From Lachnospiraceae bacterium (GTDB lineage Bacteria > Bacillota > Clostridia > Lachnospirales > Lachnospiraceae), in NCBI GenBank assembly GCA_024685635.1, contig JAIKVP010000127.1, forward strand, positions 1-50,396: 50,396 nt of DNA. The letters run 5' to 3'. This document shows positions 1-8,378 of the stretch, piece after piece. Made by a program: the position numbers and the translations under genes. The notes beneath the pieces are model-generated. The model saw only the letters and a program-made list of their open reading frames with translations, was not told where the DNA came from and searched no databases. How positions within the stretch are numbered: position 1 is the stretch's first letter; every line of letters begins with the position of its first letter.

Positions 1-1302
1 AAGTTTCTTGTACGCCTTCTTCTTACCTTTAGGAACCTTCAGTGTAAACTTATTACCATCGGTATAAAACGCCTCTTTAGAAATCTTTTTAAGATGCTTA
101 GACTTAACAGTAACCTTCTTAATCTTAGAGCAACCAAAGAAGGCTTCCTTCCCAATCTCTGTAACATTTGCTCCAAGAGTAATGTTTTGTACATGCTCAT
201 TATAGAAAAACGCCCTGGAATCAACGCCTATGACTTTATACGAGCGATTGTTGTACTTCACCGTATTAGGAACAACAAGTTTATTACGCTTCTTCGCCTT
301 CTTAGTCTTACATGAACTTAACTTCAGAACTGTATTCTTGCCTTCGTATGACGAACAATAATACATCCCATTATAATCAATCAGAATGTTCTTTATCAGC
401 GATGGTGCTTTCGTATAATCTGTCGGGATAACAACATTATCGGTAGGATAATAAAAATCAACAGTTGTCTCTTCGGACGTAACCCCATCTTTACTCTGGC
501 AATTTATAATCATATAAATCTTGCCGTCATCTTTACCTATCAGGTAATCATCTTTATTATAGTAATGAACTATATTCTTATATGCATCAAAGATTTCTTT
601 AAGCTTATCATCAGCAGCTGTATTATATACTCTGTTATTCAAATCTTTATCTGTATTGATAACAGCGTCGTCATTTCCATTAATAACAGTTAATTTTGGA
701 GCTTCATATTCAGTCAAATGGGACACCACAAAGCATTCTACCGCCTTACCATCTGAGCTTATAACAGTATCATCACCACTTACATAAATATCTTTATAAT
801 ACTTAACAACAATCTCATCTCCGATTGCCTTATATACTGCATCACCGCTTATGTCAGCTCCATCAACATTCTCATTATCAAGATAGTATTCAAGATTAAG
901 ATAATCTTTATAGTCATCATAATAAGTCTGTGGCTCAAACATATACTGCTTCCTGCCGTTATCATAGTAATATCTGATATCCTTCTTAACATCGAACCAG
1001 TAATCCAAAGTCGCATCATTCTGCGCAAAAGATTCTTTAATATATTCAACCATATGGGCTATACGGGAAATGTTATCTTCAAGGATGTTACGCCTTATCT
1101 GATGTCCATCCGACCACCCAACAGTGCCTTCAACACCTAATATATCTGCCTTTAAAGCCTTCTCTTTAGCAGTATTAATCTTCGTAACATACTCTTTTCT
1201 GTCGGCTGCATGCACCTTGAGTCCCTCGACAAAGCAAACTGAAATCAGTATACATGAAAACAGCGTAAACAACACACATATAAATCTCTTATCATTAAAC
1301 AT
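1..1302 (-). CDS. Secreted BspA-like leucine-rich-repeat protein (3' part outside window)
   Basis: The frame is open from an ATG at 1302 to the left edge, so about 434 residues are visible and the C-terminus is missing. The start is fixed by GGAGG five bases upstream. It begins with a signal peptide (MFNDKRF, then a hydrophobic stretch ending near KVHAADR). The middle is rich in Tyr, Asp and Lys and I do not recognise it. The last ~80 visible residues show LRR_5/BspA-type repeats: VIGVDSRAFF, VTEIGKEAFFGC, LKKISKEAFY, then a VPKGKKKAYKKL spacer typical of these proteins. Such proteins are exported and often bind host or polymer surfaces, but no ligand can be read from sequence. It is probably a single gene with its own promoter (1347-1375). 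Confident on export and repeat family, not on role. Confidence 0.8.
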   Translation of the reverse strand, partial: MFNDKRFICVLFTLFSCILISVCFVEGLKVHAADRKEYVTKINTAKEKALKADILGVEGTVGWSDGHQIRRNILEDNISRIAHMVEYIKESFAQNDATLDYWFDVKKDIRYYYDNGRKQYMFEPQTYYDDYKDYLNLEYYLDNENVDGADISGDAVYKAIGDEIVVKYYKDIYVSGDDTVISSDGKAVECFVVSHLTEYEAPKLTVINGNDDAVINTDKDLNNRVYNTAADDKLKEIFDAYKNIVHYYNKDDYLIGKDDGKIYMIINCQSKDGVTSEETTVDFYYPTDNVVIPTDYTKAPSLIKNILIDYNGMYYCSSYEGKNTVLKLSSCKTKKAKKRNKLVVPNTVKYNNRSYKVIGVDSRAFFYNEHVQNITLGANVTEIGKEAFFGCSKIKKVTVKSKHLKKISKEAFYTDGNKFTLKVPKGKKKAYKKL

Positions 1303-1346
1303 AATACATCCTCCAAAATATCTTGCAAATATTACTCTTATAACTA

Positions 1347-1375
1347 ATTATAAAACAATACGCATAATATAACAA
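1347..1375 (-). promoter_or_regulatory. Promoter of the leucine-rich-repeat gene
   Basis: On the minus strand TTGTTA (1370-1375), 17 bases, then TATAAT (1347-1352). The predicted start is about 38 bases upstream of the ATG at 1302. The -35 box lies inside an inverted repeat (1359-1393), which suggests regulation. Confidence 0.6.
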
Positions 1376-1393
1376 GTAGTCATATTGTGCGTA
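1359..1393. repeat. 12-bp inverted repeat over the -35 box
   Basis: TACGCATAATAT (1359-1370) and ATATTGTGCGTA (1382-1393) are inverted copies with one mismatch, separated by 11 bases. The centre-to-centre distance is about two helical turns and the repeat covers the -35 element, as an operator would. No regulator is identifiable. Confidence 0.5.
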
Positions 1394-1435
1394 AAACTAA
1401 CATTTCCCTGTATAAACTATTCAACTTCAAAAGGA

Positions 1436-1560
1436 TCTTAAAAGATTCTTCGCTTCGCTCAGAATGACACATTAATGTAAGAAAGACAGTCTTTGACGTT
1501 CGCAATCAGCGGAGCACAATGTGCTCCGCTCAGAGTGTAGATGATGACGGAATCAAGCCT
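1436..1560. repeat. Intergenic repeat-like element with palindromes
   Basis: The gap between the LRR gene and metA (1303-1612) has no gene. It contains TTCGCTTCGCTCAGAATGACA (1449-1469), a short sequence I recall as recurring between genes in many bacterial genomes. It also holds AAAGAC/GTCTTT (1482-1494) and a perfect 10-bp stem AGCGGAGCAC (1508-1517) with GTGCTCCGCT (1521-1530). A degenerate CGCTCAGAGTG follows the stem and resembles the first motif. It looks like a small non-coding dispersed element. Copy number cannot be tested from this window. Confidence 0.4.
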
Positions 1561-1569
1561 CTTCTCCCC

Positions 1570-1597
1570 TAAAAAAAGGCACGAGTTTTCTCGTGCC
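1570..1597 (-). terminator. Rho-independent terminator of metA
   Basis: Perfect 8-bp stem GGCACGAG (1578-1585) / CTCGTGCC (1590-1597) with a TTTT/AAAA loop, followed on the minus strand by a run of seven T (1571-1577). It lies 16 bases past the metA stop. Confidence 0.9.
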
Positions 1598-1612
1598 CTA
1601 AAGCTTTATTGA

Positions 1613-2518
1613 TTACAAAACATAAGGAGTAACCTGATATACATAATAGTTAAGCCAGTTATAATATAGGGTATTGGCATGGCATCTCCAGCTTTTACTT
1701 GGATGGTTTTCTGGATCATCGTTTGGATAATAATTCTCTGGGATGTCAGGGTCTAGGCCTCTATCAATATCTCTTTTATATTCCTTATCAAGCGTCATGA
1801 CATCATATTCTGGGTGACCTGTTACAAATATATTCTTGCCCTCGTCACCTATTATTAAGTATGCTCCATAATTCTTAGAATCAGCAACTATTTCAAGTCT
1901 GTCATTTGCCTTAATCGCTGTTCTTGACGCTTCTGTATATCTAGATTGCGGAACCATAAAACTATCATCAAAGCCTCTTACTAAAGGAGTCTTTCTATGA
2001 TAGGTCTTATACTTATATACGCCTGATAGCTTCTTAGGAAGATCAAGCTTTGGAATGCCATATCGGTAATAAAGTCCAGCCTGAGCTCCCCAGCAAATGT
2101 GGATAGTCGATGTAACATTTTTCTCAGACCAGTCCATAATCTCCTTTAACTCATCCCAGTATTCAACCTCTTCAAAATCCATCTTCTCTACTGGCGCACC
2201 AGTGATTATAAAGCCGTCAAACTTTCTCTTTTTCACTTCTTCAAATGTTGAATAAAAGCGCTCTAAATGCTCTTTATCAGTGTGCTTACTCTCATATGAA
2301 CTTGTTCTTATAAGAGTAATATTAAGCTGCAAAGGTGTATTAGAAAGGCTTCTAAACAAGTCTAATTCTGTATTCTCTTTTAAAGGCATAAGGTTTAATA
2401 TAAGAATCTCAAGTGGACGAATGTCCTGGCTCATAGCACGATTCTCGTCCATCACAAATATGTTCTCATCTTCTAATGTCTTCTTTACCGGTATGTCATT
2501 GTCTATTCTTATTGGCAT
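1613..2518 (-). CDS. metA: Homoserine O-acetyltransferase (MetA family)
   Basis: Transfers an acyl group to homoserine in the first committed step of methionine synthesis, in the cytosol. The 301 residues match the family length. The nucleophile is Cys142 in HICWGAQAG, and His235 and Glu237 (VTGHPEYD) complete the active site. Residue 111 is Glu (TGAPVEK). From family knowledge Glu111 selects acetyl-CoA while Gly111 selects succinyl-CoA, so this should be an acetyltransferase even though the family is often labelled succinyltransferase. The start lies 31 bases after the M14 peptidase stop, with no SAM riboswitch, T-box or promoter visible in that gap, so it is probably co-transcribed with the peptidase gene. 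It ends at a strong terminator. Confidence 0.95.
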   Translation of the reverse strand: MPIRIDNDIPVKKTLEDENIFVMDENRAMSQDIRPLEILILNLMPLKENTELDLFRSLSNTPLQLNITLIRTSSYESKHTDKEHLERFYSTFEEVKKRKFDGFIITGAPVEKMDFEEVEYWDELKEIMDWSEKNVTSTIHICWGAQAGLYYRYGIPKLDLPKKLSGVYKYKTYHRKTPLVRGFDDSFMVPQSRYTEASRTAIKANDRLEIVADSKNYGAYLIIGDEGKNIFVTGHPEYDVMTLDKEYKRDIDRGLDPDIPENYYPNDDPENHPSKSWRCHANTLYYNWLNYYVYQVTPYVL

Positions 2519-2549
2519 ATTCTTCGCCCCGCTTTCATTTGTTCTTTAT

Positions 2550-4301
2550 TTACTGAAAAATTCTAGCCTCTCTTATAACAAGAAGTTTATTTCTACTCCA
2601 TATTGAACTAAATTGAGATATTGGCACAGGATTAGTAAGCCAACCCACCTCAATAGTTATGCTCGGTATCTTGTTTGAATACATATAGTATTCTCTTAAA
2701 TTGCCATATCCTGTTGATGTATATCCAACCGAAAAGCTTGATGCGTAACCAGTGGTTTTCTTGGCAACATCATACATTTTCTTGGTGTATGAATAGGCTG
2801 CCGCAGACGCCTTAATATCCCCAAAAATAATGCTACCCATCGTGTGATAGTTAACTGCGCCCTTTAATCTATCAGACTTTTTAAGTTCTTTAATAAGGCT
2901 GACTAAGGCCTTAGTCTCAGACTCACTCGCCGCGCTTGGCCCTGAATAACCCTCTTGTCCTCTTATGCCTCTAACCTTAAAACAATATGGATAGTTTCTG
3001 TTGAGGTCAACGCCCCTTGCATTTGACTTCCACTGACTCGCACTGCCGTACATCTTTTTAAGATTAGCACGAAGCGTTGCGTTCCTTATAGAGTCAAAGC
3101 CCGATTGGCAAATGCAAACACCGTCCGGATTCGCCATAGGTACGAAATGAATGCATACTTTATTGAGCGTAGTCTCAACCGACTTGCCATCAAGCTTGCC
3201 ATAGTAATTCTGCAAATAATACTCTATCTGCGACATGGTAACCATGCTTGTCATATACTCTCTCGCATGCAAGGTTGCTACAACCATTAAGCATTTCTTG
3301 GCATCTTTATTGCCTATAATAACATCGTACATATTTCTGTTATCTTCAGTCTTACCAAATATCTCAGATGATACTAAGCCGTGATAATTCTTCTTTAGTA
3401 AGGAAATGTCAGATTGAAGCTCAGAGTATGTGTATTTTTGATGATCAGTAGCTACTATCTGATTGTTAATAAACTTTATCTTCTTGGCTTTCCCGACTAT
3501 TATGTTATATTTATCAGTATCAGCAGAAGCGTTACTTGACGCATCTGACGATACGCTACTATATGCATCTGATGATGCGCTGTTATCTATTTCTTCACCA
3601 GCTATAGTTGTTTGGCTTGCAGTTTCATTGTCAGCATATATGACATCTGTATCAGCTAAATTAGCCGCATCAGTTGATGCATTAGCACTAGCCTTTAATG
3701 TCTTTCTTATTGGAACAATTTTATATGTGTAAGTCTTACCATATTTAACAGTTTTATCTACATATTTCTTCTTGGCTTTAACTTTAAGCAATTTAAAAGA
3801 GCCGCCTGCTACTTTTCTATAGATACGGTATTTATTGGCACCCTTTACCGCTTTCCATTTGACAACAACCTTACTCTTTCCATGGGCAGTCAAATATATT
3901 TTGGAAGTCTGAGATTTAGTTGTAAAACCTTCATTAGGGTTAAGCGAATCTGATGATGCATTTGAAGATGCGTCAGTTGAAGCATTTGATATTGATAAAT
4001 CACTATCTAGACTTGCTTCATGATTAACAGACTTAGACACCATAGTTATATCAGTTTTATCATCTAAAGCATCTGCTTTAGAAGATGTTTTTGCAGAATC
4101 TGTCTCATCATCTTCCGCCATATCAATAGCATTTGCAATTATCTTATCAGCGCTCTCTTCATCAGTTACAACTATACATTCTGCATCAGACGACGCAGGA
4201 TTATCAATAGAAACATCTTCCGATGCAAAAGCCTTATAGAAATTAGCATTAACAAAAACTACAACAAAAACCATAAGAAGGCTAAAAAATCTCTTAAACA
4301 T
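2550..4301 (-). CDS. Secreted M14 zinc carboxypeptidase with Ser/Asp/Ala linkers and Fn3-like domain
   Basis: 583 residues. The order is: signal peptide (1-26, ending FYKAFA); acidic Ser/Asp/Ala-rich linker (about 27-130) with ASSDA-type repeats; an Fn3-like beta domain (about 133-198, with VVVKWKAV and YRIYRKV); a second ASSDA linker; and an M14 peptidase from about 285. Zinc ligands are visible as HARE (His345, Glu348) and the His of NYHTMG (near 484). The substrate-binding motif is DLNRNYP and the catalytic Glu is in TIEVG (near 547). In the family this cleaves C-terminal residues or gamma-D-Glu-diaminopimelate bonds in peptidoglycan peptides. Which one applies here is not readable. The start has AAGGAG upstream. 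metA follows on the same strand. Confidence 0.92.
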   Translation of the reverse strand: MFKRFFSLLMVFVVVFVNANFYKAFASEDVSIDNPASSDAECIVVTDEESADKIIANAIDMAEDDETDSAKTSSKADALDDKTDITMVSKSVNHEASLDSDLSISNASTDASSNASSDSLNPNEGFTTKSQTSKIYLTAHGKSKVVVKWKAVKGANKYRIYRKVAGGSFKLLKVKAKKKYVDKTVKYGKTYTYKIVPIRKTLKASANASTDAANLADTDVIYADNETASQTTIAGEEIDNSASSDAYSSVSSDASSNASADTDKYNIIVGKAKKIKFINNQIVATDHQKYTYSELQSDISLLKKNYHGLVSSEIFGKTEDNRNMYDVIIGNKDAKKCLMVVATLHAREYMTSMVTMSQIEYYLQNYYGKLDGKSVETTLNKVCIHFVPMANPDGVCICQSGFDSIRNATLRANLKKMYGSASQWKSNARGVDLNRNYPYCFKVRGIRGQEGYSGPSAASESETKALVSLIKELKKSDRLKGAVNYHTMGSIIFGDIKASAAAYSYTKKMYDVAKKTTGYASSFSVGYTSTGYGNLREYYMYSNKIPSITIEVGWLTNPVPISQFSSIWSRNKLLVIREARIFQ

Positions 4302-4363
4302 AAATAATTCTCCTTAAGAATTAAAAAATATACCTGCCCCCAGATTGCAATTATAATTAACAA

Positions 4364-4391
4364 AGTGGAAGCTGAATAATCAGCCTCCACT
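4364..4391 (-). terminator. Probable terminator of pnp
   Basis: 12-bp stem 4364-4375 / 4380-4391 with one G-U pair in the minus-strand RNA and a four-base loop, 28 bases beyond the pnp stop. The downstream T-tract is weak (TTTGTTAATT), so it may act mainly as a 3' end protector. Confidence 0.6.
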
Positions 4392-4419
4392 AAAGTGAAA
4401 TCAAAATTATAAGCTATTA

Positions 4420-6507
4420 TTATAGCTTCTCTGTAAGCTGAAGATTGATACGACCCATTCTGTCAACCTCAAGTACCTTAACCTTAACCTTATCACCGAT
4501 GTTGACAACGTCCTCTACCTTCTCAACCCTCTCCTTAGCAAGCTTAGAAATATGAATCAATCCATCCTTGTTAGGTGAAAGCTGTACGAATGCTCCGAAG
4601 TTCATAATGCGAACGACCTCGCCCTCGTATGTAGCGCCTACTTCGATAGGATCAACGATTGAGCGAACGATCTTAAGAGCCTTATCCATGCCCTCCTGCT
4701 CAACGCCGCAGATAAATACTACGCCGTCCTCGCTGATATCAATCTTAACGCCTGTCTCATCAATAATCTTGTTGATGGTCTTACCGCGCTGACCGATAAC
4801 TTCGCTGATCTTCTCAACATCAATCTTAGTCTGGATAATCTTAGGAGCATACTCTCCAACGTGATCTCTTGGCTCAGAGATTGCATTGCTCATACACTCA
4901 TCCATGATAAAGTTACGAGCCTCGTGAGCACGGCGAATAGCCTCCTCAACGATAGGTCTTGTAAGTCCATGAATCTTAATGTCCATCTGGATTGCACTGA
5001 TTCCCTCGTGAGTACCTGTAACCTTAAAGTCCATATCTCCGAAGAAATCCTCTAATCCCTGAATATCTGTAAGTACTAAATAATCATCATCTGTATCTCC
5101 TGTAACAAGACCACATGAGATACCAGCAACCATGTCCTTAAGTGGAACACCAGCTGCCATTAATGACATACATGATGAACATGTAGATGCCATTGAAGTA
5201 GAACCATTAGACTCAAATGTCTCTGATACTGAACGGATTGCATATGGGAACTCCTCCTCTGAAGGAAGCACTGGTAAAAGTGCTCTCTCTGCCAAAGCTC
5301 CGTGTCCAATCTCACGACGTCCTGGTCCTCTTGAAGGCTTAGTCTCTCCAACTGAGTATGAAGGGAAGTTATAATGATGGATATAACGCTTCTTAGTTAC
5401 ATTGTCATCTAAGCCATCTACCTTCTGAGCCTCAGCAAGTGGAGCTAGTGTAACAACATTACAAATCTGAGTCTGTCCACGAGTAAACATAGCTGAACCA
5501 TGAACTCTAGGAATCAAATCTGTCTCAGCAGCAAGTGGTCTAATCTGATCAATTGCTCTTCCATCAGGACGCTTGTGATCCTTTAAGATCATCTTACGAA
5601 CCGTCTTCTTCTGATACTGATATACTGCATCTCCAAGGAGTGCAAGATACTCTTCGTTATCAGCAAATGCTTCCTCTAATTTAGCTGTAACCTGTCTGAT
5701 ATTCTCCTCGCGAACCTGCTTCTCATCTGTAAATACAGCCTTCTCCATATCCTCTGGAGGAACGATTTCTTTAATCTTGTTAAACATATCCTCAGGGATT
5801 ACATAGTGCTCATACTCATGCTTAGCCTTACCACATGCCGAAACAATATTCTCAATAAACTCAATAATTGTCTGGTTAACATCGTGGCATTTGTAAATAG
5901 CCTCAATCATCTTCTCGTCTGAAATTAAGTTAGCACCAGCCTCAATCATGATAACCTTCTCTTTAGTTGAAGCAACTGTAAGCTTAAGATCACCTGATGC
6001 CCACTGCTCCTGAGTAGGGTTAACGATGAACTCACCATTAATCATACCCATCTGTGTCATTGCACAAGGGCCATCAAACGGAATGTCAGAAATGCTTGTT
6101 GCGATAGCAGAACCAAGCATCGCAACTAACTCTGGGCGGCAATCTGGATCTACACTCATAACTAAGTTGTTAAGTGTAACATCATTACGATAATCCTTTG
6201 GGAATAAAGGACGCATTGGTCTATCAATAACGCGGGCTGTAAGTACTGAATTCTCAGATGCCTTACCCTCACGCTTGTTAAATCCTCCTGGAATCTTACC
6301 AACTGCGTACATCTTCTCCTCAAACTCAACTGAGAGTGGGAAGAAATCAATACCATCTCTTGGCTTCTCAGATGCTGTTGCAGTTGAAAGCACTGTAGTA
6401 TCTCCATAGTGCATAAATGCGCATCCATTAGCCTGCTTGCCGACTCTATCAACATCAACTGTCAATGTTCTTCCAGCAAGGTCCATACTAAAACTCTTGT
6501 ATGCCAT
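4420..6507 (-). CDS. pnp: Polyribonucleotide nucleotidyltransferase (PNPase)
   Basis: Phosphorolytic 3'-to-5' exoribonuclease that degrades mRNA to nucleoside diphosphates, usually as a homotrimer in the RNA degradosome. The 695 residues fit the family. Two RNase PH domains (about 1-210 and 300-540) are separated by an alpha-helical domain, then a KH domain (about 550-610, with VIGQRGKTINKIIDETG carrying the GxxG loop), and an S1 domain to the end (GEVVRIMNFGAFVQL). AAAGGAG sits nine bases before the ATG. It has its own promoter and a structured 140-base leader, so it is not only read from the aroD side. It ends right after the S1 domain, without the extra tail some homologues carry. Confidence 0.98.
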   Translation of the reverse strand: MAYKSFSMDLAGRTLTVDVDRVGKQANGCAFMHYGDTTVLSTATASEKPRDGIDFFPLSVEFEEKMYAVGKIPGGFNKREGKASENSVLTARVIDRPMRPLFPKDYRNDVTLNNLVMSVDPDCRPELVAMLGSAIATSISDIPFDGPCAMTQMGMINGEFIVNPTQEQWASGDLKLTVASTKEKVIMIEAGANLISDEKMIEAIYKCHDVNQTIIEFIENIVSACGKAKHEYEHYVIPEDMFNKIKEIVPPEDMEKAVFTDEKQVREENIRQVTAKLEEAFADNEEYLALLGDAVYQYQKKTVRKMILKDHKRPDGRAIDQIRPLAAETDLIPRVHGSAMFTRGQTQICNVVTLAPLAEAQKVDGLDDNVTKKRYIHHYNFPSYSVGETKPSRGPGRREIGHGALAERALLPVLPSEEEFPYAIRSVSETFESNGSTSMASTCSSCMSLMAAGVPLKDMVAGISCGLVTGDTDDDYLVLTDIQGLEDFFGDMDFKVTGTHEGISAIQMDIKIHGLTRPIVEEAIRRAHEARNFIMDECMSNAISEPRDHVGEYAPKIIQTKIDVEKISEVIGQRGKTINKIIDETGVKIDISEDGVVFICGVEQEGMDKALKIVRSIVDPIEVGATYEGEVVRIMNFGAFVQLSPNKDGLIHISKLAKERVEKVEDVVNIGDKVKVKVLEVDRMGRINLQLTEKL

Positions 6508-6564
6508 GTTAAATCTCCTTTCGGGTTTATACCCATAATATAATATATACTATGAGATCCCCGC

Positions 6565-6636
6565 CCGAAACCACTTAGCAATAGGCAAAACCAGCCTATT
6601 CTTAAGAAGTCTCGGCTTTATGTGAAAAGGTCACAT
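6565..6636 (-). promoter_or_regulatory. Structured 5' leader of pnp
   Basis: Three stems can be drawn in the minus-strand leader. An outer pair is formed by 6565-6571 and 6609-6615 (one G-U), an inner 7-bp stem by 6580-6586 and 6594-6600, and a separate perfect 6-bp hairpin by 6620-6625 and 6631-6636. In E. coli, PNPase represses itself through a cleaved leader stem. A similar role here is inference from position only. Confidence 0.5.
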
Positions 6637-6660
6637 TAACGGGAATACTCACGCCTGTCT

Positions 6661-6666
6661 ATTATA
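6661..6666 (-). promoter_or_regulatory. Extended -10 promoter of pnp
   Basis: On the minus strand TGTTATAAT gives a consensus TATAAT with the extended TGn motif. The -35 (TGGTAA, 6684-6689) is weak. Transcription would start about 150 bases before the pnp ATG. Confidence 0.6.
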
Positions 6667-6707
6667 ACACTTTAGCTAATATTTTACCATAATAAATTAC
6701 TAGTAAT

Positions 6708-7457
6708 TTACGACATTTGATTAACCAAAGATCTAAGTTCTTCTATTTCAAGCTGACCTGGCGCTGATGCCTTGCCGGCATTGGCAAATGAAAGGCAGCT
6801 GCCAAAGGCGGCTCCGCCTATCCTGCTTATCATTCCTAATGGTCCCATAGACATCGTAATCATAGGCGTATCCGGATATCTCTCCTCGGTGCCTAAAGTC
6901 GCCTCCATAAGATTAAGAACATCTCTTGGCGAATTGGGCATTACAGCAAGTTTGACAACATCTGCTCCTGTTTTCATAAGCTTACCTAATTTCATAACCA
7001 ATTCAGTCTGACCAGGGGTAGACTCAAAATTATGATATGATGCTATAACAACAACATTATGCGATTTTAAGTTTGCTATTAAAGGCTTAACATCATCCTT
7101 AAAATAACCCTCGACATCAACCGCATCAACAAAGCCACTCATCGCTACACTAATTAATAAATCAGAATATAGCTCATAGTTAATTGCTATTTCTCCGCCT
7201 TCATTTTTGGTTCTTATTGTAAATAAAATCGGAATATCATTAGCTAACTTTTTAGCATTTTCTAGCATGTTAATTAACTTGCCTTTTTCAAAAAGTGACT
7301 CATAATAATCCGCTCTAATTTCTATCAAATCAGGCGTGTGTTTAGCGTTATTAAATATCTGCTCTTCTATCTCAACATTATTTCTTCCAACAATTGGGAC
7401 AGCAATTTTTGTTCTACCATCTCCTAGTATTGTTTTTCCAATCTTAACCTGTGTCAT
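6708..7457 (-). CDS. aroD: 3-dehydroquinate dehydratase, type I
   Basis: Converts 3-dehydroquinate to 3-dehydroshikimate in the shikimate pathway through a Schiff base. The 249 residues match the type I length. Visible motifs are EIRADYYE (substrate Glu/Arg), TIRTKNEGGE, the general-base His in IASYHNFESTP and the Schiff-base Lys in VVKLAVMP. The C-terminus has the GAAFGS and APGQ strands that close the barrel. It starts eight bases after the patatin-like gene, so the two are co-translated. The gene sits alone here, away from any aro cluster, between rpsO and pnp. Confidence 0.97.
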   Translation of the reverse strand: MTQVKIGKTILGDGRTKIAVPIVGRNNVEIEEQIFNNAKHTPDLIEIRADYYESLFEKGKLINMLENAKKLANDIPILFTIRTKNEGGEIAINYELYSDLLISVAMSGFVDAVDVEGYFKDDVKPLIANLKSHNVVVIASYHNFESTPGQTELVMKLGKLMKTGADVVKLAVMPNSPRDVLNLMEATLGTEERYPDTPMITMSMGPLGMISRIGGAAFGSCLSFANAGKASAPGQLEIEELRSLVNQMS

Positions 7458-7465
7458 AAAAACTC

Positions 7466-8317
7466 CTATTTATTAAAAAATTCTATCATTTTATCGTAGC
7501 AATCTTTAGCATCTAAAACTCCCTCTTTATAGAGTGCTTTTATCGCATCCTCATCCTTCTCTAATCTTCCTATTGTGACAGGTTCTTTAGGTCTGATTAC
7601 AAACAAGTTGCCAGCCTCTTCCTGTTCTTTAATATAATCTAGTGTCTCATTATATACTTCCGGTCTATCCTTAACCGCCTCGACAAGATTAGGATATTTT
7701 CTATATACGCCCTTCATAAGTGCGACCGTCTTTTTAGATGGCTTTTTTCTATACTCTGCATCTCTTGTTAAAACGACAACATTTTTCTTGTTTAATTCAC
7801 TTGCCTTCTTAACCGGGATTGAGTCAGCTAGTCCACCGTCAAGATAATGACCACCATCTATCTCAACTATCTTGGTAAAAAATGGCAAAGCTCCTGAAGC
7901 CCATATCCAGTCCATATTAGCATTTACGTCATTGGACTTTCTATAAACAGCCTTTCCTGTATCACAGTCTGTCACTACTGCATAAAAATTCATAGGGCTG
8001 TTTAAGGCTGCCTCATAATCATAAGGAATCAAAAGATTAGGTACTGTATCAGTGTGAAACTTTCGCTCATAAAAATCACCAGTAATAAGTTTAGCTATTG
8101 CTGATGCGTACTGTTTTTCTTTCATATATTTTAGTACAATTTTGATACCTCTTTTTCTCTGCCCTGAAAGATAATTACAGCCTTGAGTTGCACCTGCAGA
8201 GACACCAAAGCAATCTCTAAAATATGTATCTCTCTTTATAAAATAATCTAGAACGCCAGCGGTATAAAAGCCTCTCATCCCGCCACCTTCTAGTACAATT
8301 CCACCATCTAAAACCAT
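7466..8317 (-). CDS. Patatin-like phospholipase / esterase
   Basis: 283 residues of the bacterial patatin family with a Ser-Asp dyad. The oxyanion loop is LEGGGMRG (9-16), the nucleophile is Ser40 in GVSAG, and Asp160 lies in DGGLADSIP. It resembles YjjU-type cytoplasmic patatins and shows no signal peptide or membrane segment. Family members hydrolyse acyl esters of phospholipids, and the natural substrate is unknown. The ATG is 29 bases past the rpsO terminator with no room for a clear promoter, so expression may depend on read-through. aroD follows after eight bases. Confidence 0.92.
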   Translation of the reverse strand: MVLDGGIVLEGGGMRGFYTAGVLDYFIKRDTYFRDCFGVSAGATQGCNYLSGQRKRGIKIVLKYMKEKQYASAIAKLITGDFYERKFHTDTVPNLLIPYDYEAALNSPMNFYAVVTDCDTGKAVYRKSNDVNANMDWIWASGALPFFTKIVEIDGGHYLDGGLADSIPVKKASELNKKNVVVLTRDAEYRKKPSKKTVALMKGVYRKYPNLVEAVKDRPEVYNETLDYIKEQEEAGNLFVIRPKEPVTIGRLEKDEDAIKALYKEGVLDAKDCYDKMIEFFNK

Positions 8318-8340
8318 AGGTCAATCCCCCTTCTAGCAAT

Positions 8341-8367
8341 AAAAAGGGGAGCTTAAAAAAGCTCCCC
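8341..8367 (-). terminator. Terminator of rpsO
   Basis: Perfect 9-bp stem GGGGAGCTT (8346-8354) / AAGCTCCCC (8359-8367) with an AAAA/TTTT loop, followed on the minus strand by TTTTT (8341-8345). It separates rpsO from the patatin-aroD pair. Confidence 0.92.
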
Positions 8368-8378
8368 GCGTTGTAATC

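Noticed and set aside
2519..2549. SAM riboswitch or T-box before metA
   Set aside because: The gap is only 31 bases and contains none of the conserved motifs.
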